Shown here in pieces: positions 48,401 to 63,886 of a stretch of DNA of 64,000 nucleotides. Under the pieces are notes generated by a model that was given only the letters and a program-made list of their open reading frames with translations, searched no databases and was not told the DNA's origin. Within the stretch, counting starts at the first letter, position 1; every line of letters begins with the position of its first letter. The stretch is taken from positions 124,001 to 188,000 of the forward strand of contig PTFA01000491.1 of the NCBI GenBank assembly GCA_003342895.1, read 5' to 3'. A program made the position numbers and the translations under genes. This stretch comes from Casuarius casuarius (lineage: Eukaryota > Chordata > Aves > Casuariiformes > Casuariidae).

Positions 48401-49667
48401 GCCCTTAGGGTGCCGGTTCCTGAGCCTATGGGCTCTGCAATAGCTGGGCTGGTGGGTCAGCGGTGCCATCTCAGGACAGCAGGTCAGAGGGGGACAGCGG
48501 GGACATGGCGGTAGAGAAGGAGGCGGCTGGCCACAGTCCGTGCGCACACGGTGTGTGTGCAGCCGCAAGGACACCTGGCAGTCACCGCGAGCTTGGCCAT
48601 CCCTGCCTGGCCTCCCCACGCCAGCGGCTGTGCCGGTGCGTGATGCTGCTCATACCAGCACCGCTCACACCCACCGCCAGCGCTGCTCAGGTCAGCTCTG
48701 CTCGGCGGTGGGCTGGCTGCAAGTGGGGCCATCCCAGCGCTGTCAGCCATGCATCCCGGCCCCCAGAGCTGCACAGAGGCTCTGGTCCTCCCACCACAGC
48801 CCAACACGGTGTCCGCAGCAGGGCAGGAGGGACAATCACATCAAGCACGCTTTGCACCTCCTGAGGGCTGCCCATGCCCTGCTCCCCGCGGGTTGTTAAA
48901 GGCTTAGCAGTCGCTGAAGCTCCGTGTTGTGCTGTCCCCCGGCAGTGCTCCGCGCAGTGCGGCCTCGGCCAGCAAAGACGATCCGTCCAGTGCCTGGCTC
49001 ACACCGGGCAGCCGTCCAGCGACTGCGTGGAGACCCTGCAGCCGTCCGGCATGCAGCAGTGCGAGACCAAGTGCGAATCAGGACCTACGGACAACCCTGA
49101 AGGTGAGGGACTGTGGGGGGGAGCACTGAGCCCTGCCAACCGCAGGGCTGTGCATCTCTCCAGGGCCACAGCGTGTGGGGACACCAGAGCCAGCACAGCC
49201 CAAATTTGGATCTTGATGCTGTGCTGTGGGGCAGGCTCCTGTGGGGACATCCAGTGCTGTCCCCTCTGGTCCCTGGCCCCACTGGTGTGCCTTGACCATG
49301 ATAAATGAAGCGACTGCACTTTGGCAAAGAGCGTGTGTGGCTCTCAGTCACTTCTTTAGCACCAATCCATCCTACGGCTTTGTGGCAAACAGTCTCCAGG
49401 AACTGGGCACCGGGGAGAAAAACTTGAGTTTGCAGAGAGCTGAGCTGAGGCGACTCCCTCCCCTGGGTGCCCAGAGAGGCTCTGCACCCCAGACAAGGTG
49501 CGGCAGGGCACTAACCTGGCAGGGCTCTAACCCCGTTTCCCTCTGTCACCTGTGCAGAGTGCAAGGATGTGAACAAGGTGGCCTACTGCCCNCTCGTCCT
49601 GAAGTTCAAGTTCTGCAGCCGGACCTACTTCCGACAGATGTGCTGTAAAACATGCCAGGGGCACTAG
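3351..49667 (+). CDS. ADAMTS10: ADAMTS10, whole gene (24 coding exons, spliced)
   Basis: Secreted zinc metalloprotease of the ADAMTS family. The human protein binds fibrillin-1 and promotes microfibril deposition, and its loss causes Weill-Marchesani syndrome 1. Joining 24 exons with GT-AG borders and consistent phases gives 3330 nt, or 1109 residues plus stop; human ADAMTS10 has 1103. Domain order: signal about 1-20, prodomain to R240, reprolysin protease 241 to about 460, disintegrin-like about 461-545, TSR1 about 554-605, Cys-rich about 607-712, spacer about 713-830, TSR2-5 about 833-1070, PLAC 1075-1109. The zinc motif is H399-E400-x-x-H403 with H409. ADAMTS6 is the close paralogue, but the protease ([14 protein letters not shown]), the VADEEEY prodomain motif and the MYO1F neighbour decide for ADAMTS10. 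No frameshift or stop was seen. Listed as one span; the exons follow. Confidence 0.96.
5285..5480 (-). repeat. MIR-like SINE remnant
   Basis: Read on the + strand it follows the reverse complement of MIR: AATCCTCACAACGCCCT, then a 'GACTTGCCCAGGTGGTCCAG' core and 'AGCAATGGAGCAGGATTC'. Strongly diverged, with an internal insertion. Recognised by pattern only. Confidence 0.6.
8075..8230 (+). repeat. MIR-like SINE remnant, 5' part
   Basis: Contains GGTCTAGCGGATAGAGACC followed by 'GGGGAATCAGGATGCCTGAC', the head of sauropsid MIR-type SINEs, and later a decayed 'GGTTTCCCCCTTTGTCTC' tail. Old and diverged. Confidence 0.55.
8400..8470 (-). repeat. Short MIR-like fragment
   Basis: The string 'CAGTGTCACACAGCCTGGAC' followed by 'AGAGCAGGGAATC' matches the reversed MIR core (normally read as GTCACACAGC...GCAGAGCCGGGATTC). 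Too short for certainty. Confidence 0.4.
8891..9255 (+). CDS. ADAMTS10: ADAMTS10 coding exon 2: prodomain
   Basis: Residues 30-151, the first half of the prodomain, starting [15 protein letters not shown] as in human (EFLSSLESYEIAFP). It has an N-glycosylation sequon at N96 (NLT) and a strong proprotein-convertase motif R65-P-R-R68, where human has an Arg cluster RRQRR. The acceptor follows a clean pyrimidine tract (CTTCCCCAG) and the donor is GTGAGG. It enters in phase 1 and leaves in phase 0. At 365 nt it is the longest coding exon here. Confidence 0.94.
9800..10200 (+). repeat. CR1-type LINE 3' remnant
   Basis: The order of motifs matches the 3' region of sauropsid CR1 elements: an AGACTGAAATAGTCAGTGTT segment, GGGGACAAGGTGGCATTCCT, CAAGAAAGCTTGATGGTAGA (for GGTTTAGGTTGGACAT), CATCACTGAAGATCTTTAAG, AACAGGCCAGACAAATGCCT, and a final TTTTTCTATGATATT (the CR1 ATTCTATGATTCT tail). 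It is 5'-truncated, as CR1 copies usually are, and well diverged. This is the best taxon clue in the window. Confidence 0.8.
11462..11488. repeat. Alternating purine-pyrimidine run
   Basis: 27 consecutive bases alternate pyrimidine and purine (CATATGCACATATGCATA and onward). It is rich in CA/TG and AT steps and includes the self-complementary ATATGCATAT. This is a low-complexity element that could adopt non-B DNA. Confidence 0.6.
12960..13080 (-). repeat. MIR-like SINE remnant
   Basis: Reads CCTATCCCTATTGCATAGAG, then AGGAACTGGTGAAGTG and 'AAGTGGTGGCAGAGCTCATG', following the reversed MIR order 'CCCCATTTTACAGA... GAAACTGAGGC... GTGGCAGAGC'. Diverged. Confidence 0.45.
13585..13680 (+). repeat. 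MIR-like SINE remnant, 3' part
   Basis: The hallmark CTGTGCCTCAGTTTCCCAG is followed by GAGATCCTTTAAAATGTTCT, the tail region of MIR-type SINEs. Forward orientation. Confidence 0.6.
14055..14214 (+). CDS. ADAMTS10: ADAMTS10 coding exon 3: prodomain core
   Basis: Residues 152-204. Contains the ADAMTS10 prodomain signature [16 protein letters not shown] (human [14 protein letters not shown]), HVVYKRSSL, and C201 in AACGV, the unpaired Cys expected to act as the cysteine switch. There is a sequon at N172 (NVS). The acceptor is TTTCACAG; the exon ends in phase 1 before GTATCT. The linker [15 protein letters not shown] differs fully from human, as expected for a loop. Confidence 0.93.
14215..16529 (+). 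other. ADAMTS10: ADAMTS10 intron 3
   Basis: 2.3 kb. The only feature I could name is a G-rich run at 16298-16315 that fits the G-quadruplex rule. The rest is unremarkable. Confidence 0.8.
16298..16315 (+). repeat. G-quadruplex-capable G run
   Basis: GGG-AT-GGGGG-T-GGGGGGG; the last run can be split by a one-base loop, giving four G triplets with short loops. Lies 215 bases before exon 4. Confidence 0.5.
16530..16747 (+). CDS. ADAMTS10: ADAMTS10 coding exon 4: prodomain/protease junction
   Basis: Residue 205 (split) through 277. Begins [17 protein letters not shown], nearly identical to human. The maturation site is Q-L-P-L-K-R240/S241: it has K-R at P2-P1 but Pro at P4, so it is not the canonical R-x-K/R-R; human has GLKR here. 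The protease then starts [18 protein letters not shown]. Sequon NHS at 229. Donor GTAAGT, phase 0. Confidence 0.95.
16748..18009 (+). other. ADAMTS10: ADAMTS10 intron 4
   Basis: 1.26 kb with GT-AG borders. I see no repeat, RNA gene or exon in it. Confidence 0.75.
18010..18093 (+). CDS. ADAMTS10: ADAMTS10 coding exon 5: protease
   Basis: Residues 278-305 ([20 protein letters not shown] and on to LTEDQ), a protease strand/helix segment nearly identical to human. 84 nt, in frame (phase 0 in and out), so skipping it would keep the frame. Donor GTAAGG; the acceptor CAG has only a modest pyrimidine tract. Confidence 0.95.
18094..18478 (+). other. ADAMTS10: ADAMTS10 intron 5
   Basis: 385 nt, GT-AG. 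Nothing else recognised. Confidence 0.75.
18479..18624 (+). CDS. ADAMTS10: ADAMTS10 coding exon 6: protease
   Basis: Residues 306-353 plus the first two bases of R354. Contains [20 protein letters not shown] and [13 protein letters not shown], matching the human protease with few changes; the Cys in SFCKW belongs to the conserved disulfide set. Phase 0 in, phase 2 out, donor GTAAGG. Confidence 0.95.
19390..19539 (+). repeat. 30-bp minisatellite, five units
   Basis: Five head-to-tail units of 29-31 bp begin at 19390, 19420, 19449, 19479 and 19509, each reading roughly GGGATGGCTGGAAGGATAGG and ending in GAA or AAA. The units differ at several positions, so the array is old. Because 30 is a multiple of 3, both strands show ten-residue pseudo-peptide repeats that should not be taken for protein. 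Confidence 0.85.
19560..20480. other. Intronic GC- and CpG-rich patch
   Basis: CpG dinucleotides are clearly more frequent than in the flanking intron, for example around 19730-19990 (CTGCGCGCTGCGCTCCCGCT) and 20355-20480. It could be a weak intragenic CpG island or alternative promoter. I see no start codon or donor that would join it to the ADAMTS10 frame. CpG ratios were not computed. Confidence 0.4.
21767..21810 (+). CDS. ADAMTS10: ADAMTS10 coding exon 7: 44-nt small exon of the protease
   Basis: End of R354, residues 355-368 ([14 protein letters not shown]), and the first base of G369. Very short, flanked by a 3.1 kb and a 1.3 kb intron, with strong signals (TTGCAG acceptor, GTAAGT donor). 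Its length is not a multiple of 3, so skipping would break the frame. The sequence is identical or nearly so to human. Confidence 0.93.
21811..23119 (+). other. ADAMTS10: ADAMTS10 intron 7
   Basis: 1.3 kb. An MIR-like remnant occupies about 21915-22040; the rest is unremarkable. Confidence 0.75.
21915..22040 (-). repeat. MIR-like SINE remnant
   Basis: Reads CACCATCCTCATTTCCTAAC, then GCAGACTGAGAGGAAGCGG, CTTGCCCAACGCTACC and CAGCAGAGCCAGAAACAGG, the reversed MIR order. One of the better-preserved copies here. Confidence 0.6.
23120..23225 (+). CDS. ADAMTS10: ADAMTS10 coding exon 8: start of the catalytic zinc site
   Basis: Residues 369-403 plus two bases of T404. [20 protein letters not shown] leads into the active-site helix ending H399-E400-I-G-H403: two zinc ligands and the catalytic Glu. 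The motif is split by the following intron, as in other ADAMTS genes. Donor GTGAGT, phase 2. Confidence 0.96.
23226..24004 (+). other. ADAMTS10: ADAMTS10 intron 8
   Basis: 779 nt, GT-AG, interrupting the zinc motif. No repeat could be named with confidence. Confidence 0.75.
24005..24151 (+). CDS. ADAMTS10: ADAMTS10 coding exon 9: third zinc ligand and C-terminal lobe
   Basis: Completes T404 and codes 405-452 plus two bases of D453. [14 protein letters not shown] carries the third zinc ligand H409; [15 protein letters not shown] supplies the Met-turn region, then [11 protein letters not shown]. All the elements needed for an active protease are present. Acceptor TTCTAG, donor GTAAGG. Confidence 0.96.
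24152..26008 (+). other. ADAMTS10: ADAMTS10 intron 9
   Basis: 1.86 kb. No repeat family, RNA gene or exon recognised. Confidence 0.75.
26009..26150 (+). CDS. ADAMTS10: ADAMTS10 coding exon 10: disintegrin-like domain start
   Basis: End of D453, then residues 454-500. [20 protein letters not shown] and [20 protein letters not shown] match human closely. The disintegrin-like module of ADAMTS proteins helps position substrate and does not bind integrins by an RGD; no RGD is present. Donor GTAGAG, phase 0. Confidence 0.95.
26151..29827 (+). other. ADAMTS10: ADAMTS10 intron 10
   Basis: 3.7 kb. A short T run lies at 29631-29643. No interspersed repeat could be named and no exon was recognised on either strand. 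Confidence 0.7.
29828..29935 (+). CDS. ADAMTS10: ADAMTS10 coding exon 11: disintegrin-like domain
   Basis: Residues 501-536, [20 protein letters not shown] through TIEKG, rich in paired Cys and nearly identical to human. 108 nt, phase 0 at both ends. Donor GTAAGG. Confidence 0.95.
31154..31179 (+). repeat. 13-bp exact tandem duplication
   Basis: GATATCCTTGGGT occurs twice without a gap, consistent with recent replication slippage. Confidence 0.8.
31811..31854. repeat. 13-bp tandem duplication overlapping a hairpin
   Basis: GCTTGTTACACAG is repeated exactly at 31811-31823 and 31824-31836. The second copy overlaps a perfect inverted repeat: ACACAGTCA (31831-31839), a six-base loop, TGACTGTGT (31846-31854). 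Local structure only; no known RNA family recognised. Confidence 0.75.
32933..33078 (+). CDS. ADAMTS10: ADAMTS10 coding exon 12: end of disintegrin domain and TSR1
   Basis: Residues 537-584 plus two bases of R585. After [20 protein letters not shown] comes the first thrombospondin repeat, [17 protein letters not shown]. Its W-x-x-W pairs (W557, W560, W563) are C-mannosylation motifs, and C566-S-R-T-C570-G fits the O-fucosylation rule with T569 as acceptor. Donor GTAGGT, phase 2. Confidence 0.95.
33079..33563 (+). other. ADAMTS10: ADAMTS10 intron 12
   Basis: 485 nt, GT-AG. Nothing else recognised. Confidence 0.75.
33564..33627 (+). CDS. ADAMTS10: ADAMTS10 coding exon 13: end of TSR1
   Basis: Completes R585 and codes [20 protein letters not shown] plus D606, finishing the first thrombospondin repeat. 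64 nt. Human reads [21 protein letters not shown]; the ERKRYxSCNT form also occurs in ADAMTS6. Donor GTAAGT. Confidence 0.94.
33628..34402 (+). other. ADAMTS10: ADAMTS10 intron 13
   Basis: 775 nt, GT-AG. Nothing else recognised. Confidence 0.75.
34403..34505 (+). CDS. ADAMTS10: ADAMTS10 coding exon 14: Cys-rich domain start
   Basis: Residues 607-640 and the first base of G641. [20 protein letters not shown] then [14 protein letters not shown], matching the human Cys-rich domain start. Donor GTGAGT, phase 1. The intron that follows is the longest in the gene. Confidence 0.95.
35850..35970 (-). repeat. MIR-like SINE remnant
   Basis: Carries AAGGAAACTGAGGCGTAAGA, then GTGATTTGTCCATGTTGAC and GAGGTGAGCTGGAACTCG, the reversed MIR core (GGAAACTGAGGC...AACTTGTCCAAGGTCAC...GAGCTGGGATTCG). 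Confidence 0.6.
38875..38937 (+). repeat. CT-rich polypyrimidine tract
   Basis: About 60 bases almost wholly C and T with rare A (for example CTCTTTCTCCCCTCACTC). Low complexity; mirror-like stretches could form triplex DNA. No splice use is evident, as no exon follows. Confidence 0.65.
39262..39286. repeat. Alternating purine-pyrimidine (GT/CA) run
   Basis: 25 consecutive alternating bases, GTGTGCGTGTGCACACGTAC and onward, centred on the 12-bp palindrome CGTGTGCACACG. This is a classic Z-DNA or cruciform-prone sequence. Confidence 0.6.
40896..40980 (+). repeat. MIR-like SINE remnant, core and tail
   Basis: CCTTGGACAAGTCACTTAAG, then GCCTCAGTTTCCCTGTCTGC and AAATGAGGGTATTGACTGCC: the conserved centre of MIR in forward orientation. 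This is the clearest MIR match in the window. Confidence 0.7.
41338..41471 (+). CDS. ADAMTS10: ADAMTS10 coding exon 15: Cys-rich domain
   Basis: Completes G641 and codes 642-685: [40 protein letters not shown]668 in VVDGTPC appears to be the residue equivalent to Gly661, whose change to Arg is reported in Beagle glaucoma (my recollection, with alignment by eye); it is Gly here. Acceptor TTCCTAG, donor GTACTG, phase 0. Confidence 0.95.
41472..42596 (+). other. ADAMTS10: ADAMTS10 intron 15
   Basis: 1.1 kb, GC-rich, GT-AG. The long minus-strand open frame over this area is an antisense shadow of exon 15 and GC-rich intron. Confidence 0.75.
42597..42720 (+). CDS. ADAMTS10: ADAMTS10 coding exon 16: end of Cys-rich domain
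   Basis: Residues 686-726 and the first base of G727. [20 protein letters not shown] then [20 protein letters not shown], the family signature [11 protein letters not shown]. Sequon NQS at 720, where human has FSPAS. Donor GTATGG, phase 1. Confidence 0.95.
42721..43445 (+). other. ADAMTS10: ADAMTS10 intron 16
   Basis: 725 nt, GC-rich, GT-AG. Nothing else recognised. Confidence 0.75.
43446..43526 (+). CDS. ADAMTS10: ADAMTS10 coding exon 17: spacer domain start
   Basis: G727 to L753 plus one base of A754: [20 protein letters not shown] then LSVNYL. Sequon NLS at 747. [12 protein letters not shown] is the conserved first strand of the ADAMTS spacer. 81 nt, donor GTGAGG. Confidence 0.94.
43527..44797 (+). 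other. ADAMTS10: ADAMTS10 intron 17
   Basis: 1.27 kb. An MIR-like remnant fills about 44585-44725, just before the acceptor of exon 18. The rest is unremarkable. Confidence 0.75.
44585..44725 (+). repeat. MIR-like SINE remnant
   Basis: Reads CTGTGTGGCCTTGACACAGG, then CTCCCTGTAAAATGAGGCTG and AGATGAAAAGTGCTGGGC-like tail text, the forward MIR order including the TGTAAAATG hallmark. Confidence 0.65.
44798..44961 (+). CDS. ADAMTS10: ADAMTS10 coding exon 18: spacer domain
   Basis: A754 to M808. Contains [20 protein letters not shown] and [20 protein letters not shown], ending [11 protein letters not shown] (sequon at N802). The first half is far more like ADAMTS6 than like human ADAMTS10, which has a diverged, Leu- and Pro-rich segment here; SLEALGP is shared by all three. 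The donor is a weak GTTGGT, with a competing GTAACA four bases downstream that would shift the frame. Confidence 0.92.
44962..45337 (+). other. ADAMTS10: ADAMTS10 intron 18
   Basis: 376 nt with the unusual donor GTTGGT and a normal TTCACAG acceptor. Nothing else recognised. Confidence 0.75.
45338..45464 (+). CDS. ADAMTS10: ADAMTS10 coding exon 19: end of spacer and TSR2 start
   Basis: Residues 809-850 and one base of G851. [20 protein letters not shown] then [18 protein letters not shown]836-H-Y and W841 open TSR2. C844-S-A-L-C848 has Leu where the O-fucose acceptor Ser/Thr would sit (human CSAQC also lacks it), so this repeat is probably not O-fucosylated. Donor GTAAGT. Confidence 0.95.
45465..46432 (+). 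other. ADAMTS10: ADAMTS10 intron 19
   Basis: 968 nt. A TC-repeat (about 46393-46410) forms part of the long pyrimidine tract before exon 20. Confidence 0.75.
46433..46562 (+). CDS. ADAMTS10: ADAMTS10 coding exon 20: TSR2
   Basis: G851 through residue 893 plus two bases of A894. [20 protein letters not shown], then [20 protein letters not shown], closing the second thrombospondin repeat. Human reads [12 protein letters not shown] at the end. Donor GTGAGT, phase 2. Confidence 0.93.
46563..47051 (+). other. ADAMTS10: ADAMTS10 intron 20
   Basis: 489 nt, GT-AG. Nothing else recognised. Confidence 0.75.
47052..47256 (+). CDS. ADAMTS10: ADAMTS10 coding exon 21: TSR3 and TSR4 start
   Basis: A894 to E962. 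[20 protein letters not shown] is TSR3; C-S-R-S-C fits an O-fucose site on Ser, though the next residue is Asn rather than Gly. Sequons NWS and NQT are present. The exon ends EWVALDWSE, the start of TSR4. 205 nt, donor GTGAGC, phase 0. Confidence 0.95.
47481..47657 (+). CDS. ADAMTS10: ADAMTS10 coding exon 22: TSR4 and TSR5 start
   Basis: Residues 963-1021. [20 protein letters not shown] completes TSR4 with a C-T-P-S-C-G O-fucose motif; RWVAGEWGE opens TSR5. The intron before it (47257-47480) is only 224 nt, the shortest in the gene. Donor GTACTG, phase 0. Confidence 0.95.
47658..48945 (+). other. ADAMTS10: ADAMTS10 intron 22
   Basis: 1.29 kb, GC-rich towards its 3' half, GT-AG. Open frames near 48460-48900 are GC-driven; no gene recognised. 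Confidence 0.75.
48946..49102 (+). CDS. ADAMTS10: ADAMTS10 coding exon 23: TSR5
   Basis: Residues 1022-1073 and one base of E1074. [20 protein letters not shown], then [18 protein letters not shown], matching the last human thrombospondin repeat. Donor GTGAGG, phase 1. Confidence 0.95.
49103..49557 (+). other. ADAMTS10: ADAMTS10 intron 23
   Basis: 455 nt, GT-AG. Nothing else recognised. Confidence 0.75.
49558..49667 (+). CDS. ADAMTS10: ADAMTS10 coding exon 24: PLAC domain and stop
   Basis: E1074 to H1109 and [23 protein letters not shown] then [16 protein letters not shown], the six-Cys PLAC module, almost identical to human. The N at 49592 is the third base of a CCN codon, so Pro is certain whatever the base. 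Confidence 0.97.
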
Positions 49668-50700
49668 GAACAGAGCAAAGTGACCCCCGTGGGAAAACTG
49701 GAAGGCAAAAGCTACGCCGGAGGGCAGCCGAGCCGTGCCCTTCCTCTCCGCCCCTGGGAATCTCCCCTGGATCCAACACAGACATTGGTCGTGCTTCCGG
49801 TGGGAGCCGGCGTCACCCCACCCTGTCCCCCAAGGACACGCACCCTTCCCTCCCGAGCACCCCAATGGCAGGATCCCAGTTAAACCACTGCCGGCCGCTC
49901 CAGAGACCGCCACGGCCAAGCACGAGAGGAGCCGGTCACCACGGCGGGAGAGGGAGAAGCTGGGCAGAGCGCGGCAACAAGGACATTACTTGAAATTCTG
50001 ACATTGTTATTTATTTAGTAGCGGACCTAGGTCCTGCAGGTGCCAGCCGACGGCCACCGAGACGGTACCATTAGCCCCGCTCCTGCCTCGCCCTGCTTGG
50101 TGCCCACATCCCGAAGGCATCGTGGGGCATTGCAGGCCATCGTGCGGTGTCTCCAAGGAGGCTGAGCACGCTGCCTGCCGCTGCATTTCCCTGGGGAACA
50201 TCCCAGGGGACACAGGGAGGATCTCAGCCGCGGCGGGTGACGAGCGTGGCTTGGTGCTGTCAGCTTCTGTGTGATGGATGGAGAAGAGCCAGCGGGGGAG
50301 CGGGGTGGGAGCAGGAATCTTGTTTTCTGCATTTGCATCCTGCCGCCTTGGGACCTGCAGCAGGTGATGGAGAACAGGCCACGCGGTGAGCAGAGCGGCA
50401 ACACCAGTTTCACCGGGAGAGGGGGTAGTCAAACTCTGAATTTACTTTGATTTGAGTTTTCCCCAATTTTTCCTATGATCATTTTTGTTACAGAGCCATC
50501 TCAAAGCGTGAGCTGAGGTCAGGGCCAGGGCGCACAGGGGTTGTACAGTCACTTAATGGGAGTTGGAGATGTTCCAGTCTGCAGGAAACAAAGCAAGGGA
50601 GGATGCAAGGCGAGAACCGTCTGGGTCACAGCGTCCCCATTGCCCAGCCATGAACTAGGTCCCAGGTCCCTGCAGGGCCCTCCCCAGTGAGCAAGACGGC

Positions 50701-50734
50701 CCCCAAAGGTGCTTTGCCCCCAAAGGTGCTTTGC
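50701..50734 (+). repeat. 17-bp exact tandem duplication
   Basis: CCCCAAAGGTGCTTTGC occurs twice in a row, then the sequence runs into CCCCCAGGGG. Slippage-type duplication inside the 3' UTR. Confidence 0.8.
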
Positions 50735-50955
50735 CCCCAGGGGCAGCCTCTCTGCGTGCTGCTGTGGCCTCGGGGCGCCAGTCCGGGTGCCACCCCGCTC
50801 CTCTGCCCCCAGGAGACTCCAGTGATGGGAAAAGAGCAGGCTTGAAATTCCTCCAGGTCACCTCCCTTCAGGCACAATCTGGGCTGTCGCGTGAGTCCCT
50901 CTGCGTGGCCCATGGGAGCAAAGGGACCTGAGTTTCCAGTGTACAAAGCATGTGC

Positions 50956-50998
50956 TTTTTATTATTATTATTATTGTTATTATTGTTATTATTATTTT
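50956..50998 (+). repeat. TTA/ATT trinucleotide microsatellite
   Basis: About 40 bases of ATT units interrupted by two GTT units (ATTATTGTTATTATTGTT). Probably length-variable; lies in the ADAMTS10 3' UTR. Confidence 0.85.
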
Positions 50999-51379
50999 CA
51001 GGCCTTTCTGCATCACAAAGATGGAAAAGCTCGTCTGAGCCCCCCAGTTCTGTTCCCCTCGCGGGTCATCCTTAGGGTGAAGGGATGAGGTTGGCCCTCT
51101 TTCCCCGAGCAAACCCCTCCGCCCTGCTGGCCCCCATGTCTTAGCTACCCGGGTGCATTTTTTCCCTGCTCATCAGTCAATCACCGCTTCTCTGGTGCTC
51201 AACAAATCCTGACTGGCTGGCGAGCGGGCGTTAATTTGTCTTCCTTCTCGGTGCGATGCTCCGTTCTGGCATTTTGGGGAGGGGGGGGGGAATGTTTTCA
51301 CCTTTTTATATAGATATATATAATGAAAAATGTTTAAAGTACTAACTCTGAGGAGGAGCAACGTAACGGCATGATTTAT

Positions 51380-51385
51380 AATAAA
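51380..51385 (+). terminator. ADAMTS10: ADAMTS10 polyadenylation signal
   Basis: Canonical AATAAA (within TTTATAATAAAGGAG), preceded by an AT-rich stretch and followed within 40 bases by GT-rich sequence. It is the only perfect hexamer I see between the stop and MYO1F. Confidence 0.65.
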
Positions 51386-52649
51386 GGAGTAGCTACGATC
51401 CCGGGCGCAGGTTCTGGTCCCAGTGTCGTTTCTCCCTGGCAGCTGGTCCCTGACGTTGGTCATGCACCCAGGCTCCGAGGACCAGCACGTCATGGCCATC
51501 AGCCCCGGCCCACACCAAGATGCTCCTTGTGCTCACCTTGAAAGAGGGGTTTGGGCAGCTGGGGAGGGCTTTCCCTCTGCCCCCAGGGGCTGGAATGGGT
51601 TGGAGACATCTCCTGCCCGCAGCCAGGGGTGCGAGGCAGGACACTGAGTTGTGGAGAGGGTGATGAGCCATCTCATGGCTTGTTTGAGGCAGAAACTCAC
51701 GAAGTTGGCGTTGCCTGCTGAAAGACCAGCTTCTTCCAAAAAGTGCCCCTCCCTGTTTTACTTCTATTTCCTGAGCCTTCGGTTTGCCTTTTTTCACTTT
51801 CAACCGCCCAAACGAGAAGCTTTTATTTTAAACAAGAAACAAGAGGGTCTCAAGGCGCGATGGCACAAGGAGCATGAGCGTTGCCAGCATCACCTTCGCC
51901 TCCATGGGGCTGCGAGACTCCGTTGCTGGGTAGTGGGAGCCGCCGCGTCCACACCAAGCATCACCCCGCGGCGAGAGGCCGGCGTTGGTGGCGTATGGGC
52001 GATTGCTCTCCTCTACATGGCCTTGCATCCCATCCACCGGTGGGTCACCATTGCTCCTGCAACACCGATTTTTCCTGAATTCATAAGGCTTGGAAATTTC
52101 CCCTGGGCTGACCCAGCTGTCTGAGCAGAGGAGGAGAAGTTGGGAAGACTTCTCCAAAAGCTGAGCTTTGGGGGCTCAGGGCAAGCACGGGTTCAACACT
52201 GGTGCTGTGCAGGTAAATCCAGCCCTGGCATCAGATCCATCCGAAGCCTTTCGTTCCCCACTCTCCCAGGGAGGCCTCGGCACCCCGTCCGAACTAAGCA
52301 GCTGACTTTGCCAAACACCTGAAGGATTTGAAGGTGTTCAGCATCTCCAATCAAGATGTCCAAAACTCAGGGCTCGGGCACTGTGCAATCACGAGCTTCA
52401 TTTTAAAGAGAACAAGTAGGATTCTCAAAAAACTTCTTGGTGTTTTGTTCCAGTAATATATTTTGGAGGCTTTTAATTCTGTCGCGTCCTTGGGTTCTGC
52501 TCGCATCCAGTTTCGGTCTTTTTCCACCCCAATTGTGAGGCTGAAGTGTTGCTTCTTAGAAAGAAAGAGCAACCTGGAGACCTTTCTGAAGTCTCTTCAG
52601 TCCAGGAACTGGGGCACTGCGAGATGCACCGAGCAGCCTGATAATATCT

Positions 52650-53010
52650 CACGAGCGGTAACGCTTTTCTTTGCTTACCGCCCGCGTTCGGATTGCGGCG
52701 CATCGCCCCAGGTTGAATATTTTCTCAGCCAAGCGCTTGCACGCCGCGCTATGCTCGCCGCCTTCGGCCTTGCAAAACGGTTCGATAGAAACGCTCGTGA
52801 GCGCTTTTTCCACCCAGCTCCCAGCCCACGGCTCGGTAACCCTTTGCCAGTCATATTGCAAACGCTCCCCAAGTTGCCACCCGTCGAGTTGAAATGGCTC
52901 CAGCTGAGCTGGTTTAGCAAGCGTGGCCCCGGCTGCAGCATGTGCCCAGGCACGGGGCGCCCGCGTGCCTCCCCGCAGCAAGGGCCGGGCTGGCGTAAAG
53001 ACACTGGAAA
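52650..53010. promoter_or_regulatory. CpG-dense patch upstream of MYO1F
   Basis: CpG dinucleotides cluster (ACGCCGCGCTATGCTCGCCG, GAAACGCTCGTGAGCGC), unlike the sequence on either side. It lies 0.5-0.8 kb before the MYO1F start codon. A CpG-island promoter or upstream untranslated exon is possible but not shown. Confidence 0.35.
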
Positions 53011-53332
53011 CGAGTTGGAAAAAACAGCGACCGATAAAGCATCTTGCTCCTAAAAGCAAAGCCTCCCCCAGCACCCATCTGCCACCCCGAGGGACGTCAA
53101 ACTGGCACCCCATGGTGGGGGAAGGGGTTTTGCAGAGGCTTGGAGCATCCCTTCCCGACAAAACCAAAGAGCCCCAGTGCTACCTGCGTCCGCAGGATGT
53201 AACCTCGGAGCCAGTGGCACCCGTCTCCAGCTGAGGTGGGGAACCCAGGGCAGGGCCACCCCGAAAGCTCCCCCCCAGCAGAGGACAGCAGCCCTCGATC
53301 TCCCCACCCCCCCGCCAGAGCATCTCAGTGCT

Positions 53333-53346
53333 AAATGAGGAAGTGG
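53333..53346 (+). promoter_or_regulatory. Candidate PU.1/ETS site in the MYO1F promoter
   Basis: AAATGAGGAAGTGG carries the purine-rich ETS core GAGGAAGTG in the form preferred by PU.1, about 150 bases before the MYO1F ATG. A C/EBP-like TTGCAAT follows at about 53368. MYO1F is expressed mainly in leukocytes, and PU.1 with C/EBP drives many TATA-less myeloid promoters. Single motif matches are weak evidence. Confidence 0.35.
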
Positions 53347-53490
53347 GAGGAGGAAAAAAAAAATTAGTTGCAATTTGTAGTTGCAGCAGAAACACAAAGC
53401 GAAGTGCCCAGGGATGGACCCAGGCCCCTGGTGACAGGAGCCCCCGGTGCCAGGGCAGGACGCGCGGGACGGCCGGGCTTCGGCGACACC

Positions 53491-63886
<10,396 letters not shown>

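Larger units (their letters stand above)
49668..51405 (+). other. ADAMTS10: ADAMTS10 3' UTR
   Basis: About 1.7 kb from the stop to the first AATAAA I can find (51380-51385), with a GT-rich stretch some 30 bases later. It includes a 17-bp tandem duplication (50701-50734), a TTA/ATT microsatellite (50956-50998) and an AT-rich segment (51303-51325). The cleavage point is inferred. Confidence 0.6.
51406..53400. other. ADAMTS10-MYO1F intergenic region
   Basis: About 2 kb without a recognisable gene. The stretch at about 52650-53010 is CpG-dense (for example CCGCCCGCGTTCGGATTGCG) and may be an upstream part of the MYO1F promoter. The open frames here do not look like protein. Confidence 0.6.

Noticed and set aside
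51406..53490. tRNA, snRNA or microRNA gene between the two genes
   Set aside because: No cloverleaf boxes, Pol III terminators with A/B boxes, or long hairpin could be recognised by eye.
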